A DNA stretch of 64,000 nucleotides from assembly GCA_963931865.1 (NCBI GenBank), contig OZ007506.1, positions 6,899,393 through 6,963,392 of the forward strand, read 5' to 3'. Source of the stretch: Axinella damicornis. Lineage: Eukaryota > Porifera > Demospongiae > Axinellida > Axinellidae. A model generated the notes under the pieces. That model had not been told where the DNA came from. It saw nothing but the letters and a program-made list of their open reading frames with translations, and searched no databases. Below are positions 62,295 to 64,000 of the stretch, one piece after another; position 1 is the stretch's first letter; the number at the start of each line of letters is the position of its first letter. Made by a program: the position numbers and the translations under genes.

Positions 62295-62346
62295 TGTTTG
62301 CACCAAAATATGCAGCCTGCCAAAAACCCATTGCCTCTGAACCGGT
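62295..62346 (+). pseudogene. Lone LIM-domain exon, first zinc ligand lost
   Basis: Between CCCTCAG and the donor CCG|GTGAGT the frame reads VFAPKYAACQKPIASEP, close to the start of the last LIM domain of zyxin/LPP/LIMD1 proteins, which have a KCAAC-like C-x2-C. Here the first Cys codon reads TAT (Tyr). No partner exon is seen downstream in the window. It may be a relic or part of a gene continuing outside. Confidence 0.35.
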
Positions 62347-62533
62347 GAGTGCAGCGATTGCGACCCACTTTCAGAACTGAAAGGGCTTTCGGCGCAGCCT
62401 ATACTTCTGCATAATGATCGATATATATGTATATGGACTGGGTTTAAGTGGAGGTGGTGCTAGTCTTTTCATCATAGTAATACAGGCATGCAGTTAAAAT
62501 CAATTTGCAGGCGCCCCAAAGTTGCAAGTCATA

Positions 62534-62812
62534 TCACAGAGTCGGTAGACTCTGTATGTAGGGATACGACGTACACGCAATATATGCTAATACAAAAGAA
62601 TCTCTCCAAATCTCAGAAACGGTACACTTATAAGCCTTTATAACCACATACCGTTCATCTTCGAGTGTTTTCATGACCAACAAGACTCCTCGCGTCGCGA
62701 AAAACCGTCGCGAAAGTACCACACAAGGTACTCGCAAAACGGGCAAATTGTTTTTCTTTCTTCTTCTTTCTTCTTCTTCTTCTTCAGACGGGCTAGCTCT
62801 ACGTCGCCTCAA
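62534..62812 (-). other. 92-aa frame of unknown status
   Basis: The frame begins with an Arg/Glu-rich stretch from a (CTT)n repeat, then VLSRRFFATRGVLLVMKTLE and DERYVVIKAYKC. Internal MKTLEDERY is protein-like, but nothing else supports a gene. Confidence 0.2.
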
Positions 62813-63328
62813 TCTCTCATGATGGTTTTCGCACGAAACAGCAGCATTTCACACCGAGTAGTGCACCTGGCCATCGCTTTTTCGCAACCTCCAAGTTTTC
62901 ACCACGCGGCTGCAGCTGCCCACTCAATAACTATGGCTTCTTTAGTCACGCCATTTTCTCGTTTGTACGCATGCGCGATCACTTAGCAACGAACGTAATT
63001 ATTACTCAAGATCGCTGAATTAGAATTGTCTTGCGCCGTTGTGGTTTACTACTGTGTTCTGTGAGAGGGCTGAATGCCTATCTATAAATCTTGCTACTTC
63101 TGGTATAGCTAATAATATTATGGTCTTCAGATCTAGTTCAGACAGGGATCACTGCCTTAGTATCCATCCAGAAAAGGGTTGACTTGAGTCTGATTCTTCA
63201 GCCAATGTGAATACCGGAGTCAATATTGTCCATAAACCAAACCAAGGGCTCCTACTACTTGTGAGGACACCGACTTCTGCTCTGTGATGGCAAATTGCAT
63301 CCGCTGCTGCTAAAAAAAAGACATAAAC

Positions 63329-63600
63329 AAGTAATAAAAAACATTTGAAAATGTAACAGGATGTAGGGATACCAGAACGGCAAAAAGTAAGGAAACAAGG
63401 CAGGGATGATTGCACAAAACAGTGAAGTATACAATCCCCCTACATATCTTTTTCATTATACACGTATATGGAAAAAGATCTCTGTAGGGGGGGTTGTATA
63501 CTTCCACTGTTTTGTGCGATCATCCCTGCCTTGTTTCCTTACTTTTTGCCGTTCTGGTATCCCTACATCCTGTTACATTTTCAAATGTTTTTTATTACTT
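63329..63600. other. 272-bp near-perfect palindrome
   Basis: The left arm (AAGTAATAAAAAACATTTGA, ... GGATGTAGGGATACCAGAAC) is matched by the right arm (GTTCTGGTATCCCTACATCC, ... TTTTTTATTACTT) over about 120 bp with few mismatches, centred near 63464. No flanking duplication was resolved. It could be a foldback MITE, or, if transcribed, a long hairpin RNA. Confidence 0.9.
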
Positions 63601-64000
63601 GTATATATATACATCGATCGTTCACAAACTATAAATGTTACCTTTCTCTTACCTAACTACATATATAGCTGTACAGGATGACCCATTTTGGACGGTGCAT
63701 GTTTTTGACAATCATATTATAATCTTCAGCTGAAACTGAGGTCATACAATGGCATCAGACAATTTACCTGACAACTTGAGACCCCCCTGCACCCTGAAAT
63801 TATTAGTTGCATGCTAACTCTTATCAGAATGTACTTCAGGCGATGATGGCTGCAGTGATATAATTAAGTCCTGTGTTTATTCCCCATGGGCCAGACAATA
63901 CTGTTACTAGGGGCCGGCTAGGTTTTATGACATTGCAACGTATATAAAGCACGATCGATCTGTGCATGGCTACATTGTTATGATTGTGTGAGTAAACGTG
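63601..64000. other. No feature recognised
   Basis: AT-rich sequence without a supported gene or repeat. Confidence 0.5.

Overview
This window reads as nuclear DNA of an invertebrate animal. Its genes are split into many short exons with GT-AG introns (one GC-AG), proteins match animal families, simple repeats are abundant, and a (CCCTAA)4 tract fits TTAGGG-type telomeres. A sponge or other early-branching animal is my best guess, from the intron-rich gene structures, the retained second zinc knuckle in SF1 and the very dense small inverted-repeat elements. That placement is inference.

Layout: (1) 0.65-11.1 kb, plus strand: the 3' part of an ABHD1/ABHD3-type alpha/beta hydrolase; six exons splice in frame, and its last intron (5.9 kb) is full of decayed transposons. 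(2) 12.6-21.8 kb, minus strand: two tandem, six-exon paralogues of a phytanoyl-CoA dioxygenase-family protein, each splicing to a complete frame (391 and 389 aa) and sharing a GC-AG intron. (3) 24.1-44.9 kb, plus strand: a 16-exon gene for splicing factor 1 (SF1, branch-point binding protein), 585 aa as modelled. (4) 45-54 kb: mostly repeats, with a few candidate exons, an orphan TATA/CCAAT promoter, an interstitial telomere tract and a coiled-coil pseudogene. (5) 54.4-57.1 kb: a dead hAT transposon with intact 8-bp target duplication, interrupted by a TTAA-flanked MITE. (6) 58.2-59.3 kb, minus strand: an intron-containing NTPase-like gene with a partly duplicated exon. (7) 59.5-64 kb: retroelement tail, MITEs, a lone LIM-type exon and a 272-bp palindrome.

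The most striking object is a 7.0-kb element (27301-34326) inside SF1 intron 4. Its inverted ends consist of an ~85-bp conserved end followed by tandem arrays of ~21-bp units in opposite orientation. It carries a MULE transposase (catalytic core, SWIM and PHD zinc fingers) on the minus strand. This resembles the Foldback/NOF architecture. A BED-finger hAT derivative with a perfect 8-bp duplication has landed inside the SWIM motif, and a second element has landed in the right-hand array.

A second theme is a family of tiny foldback MITEs with TAGCCTCG or TAGTCTCG ends and 9-bp target duplications (49-694 bp), found throughout the window. A third is the placement of long CCCT/CT arrays just upstream of three 3' splice sites. 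Apart from the two dioxygenase paralogues, the host genes show no evident functional link to one another.
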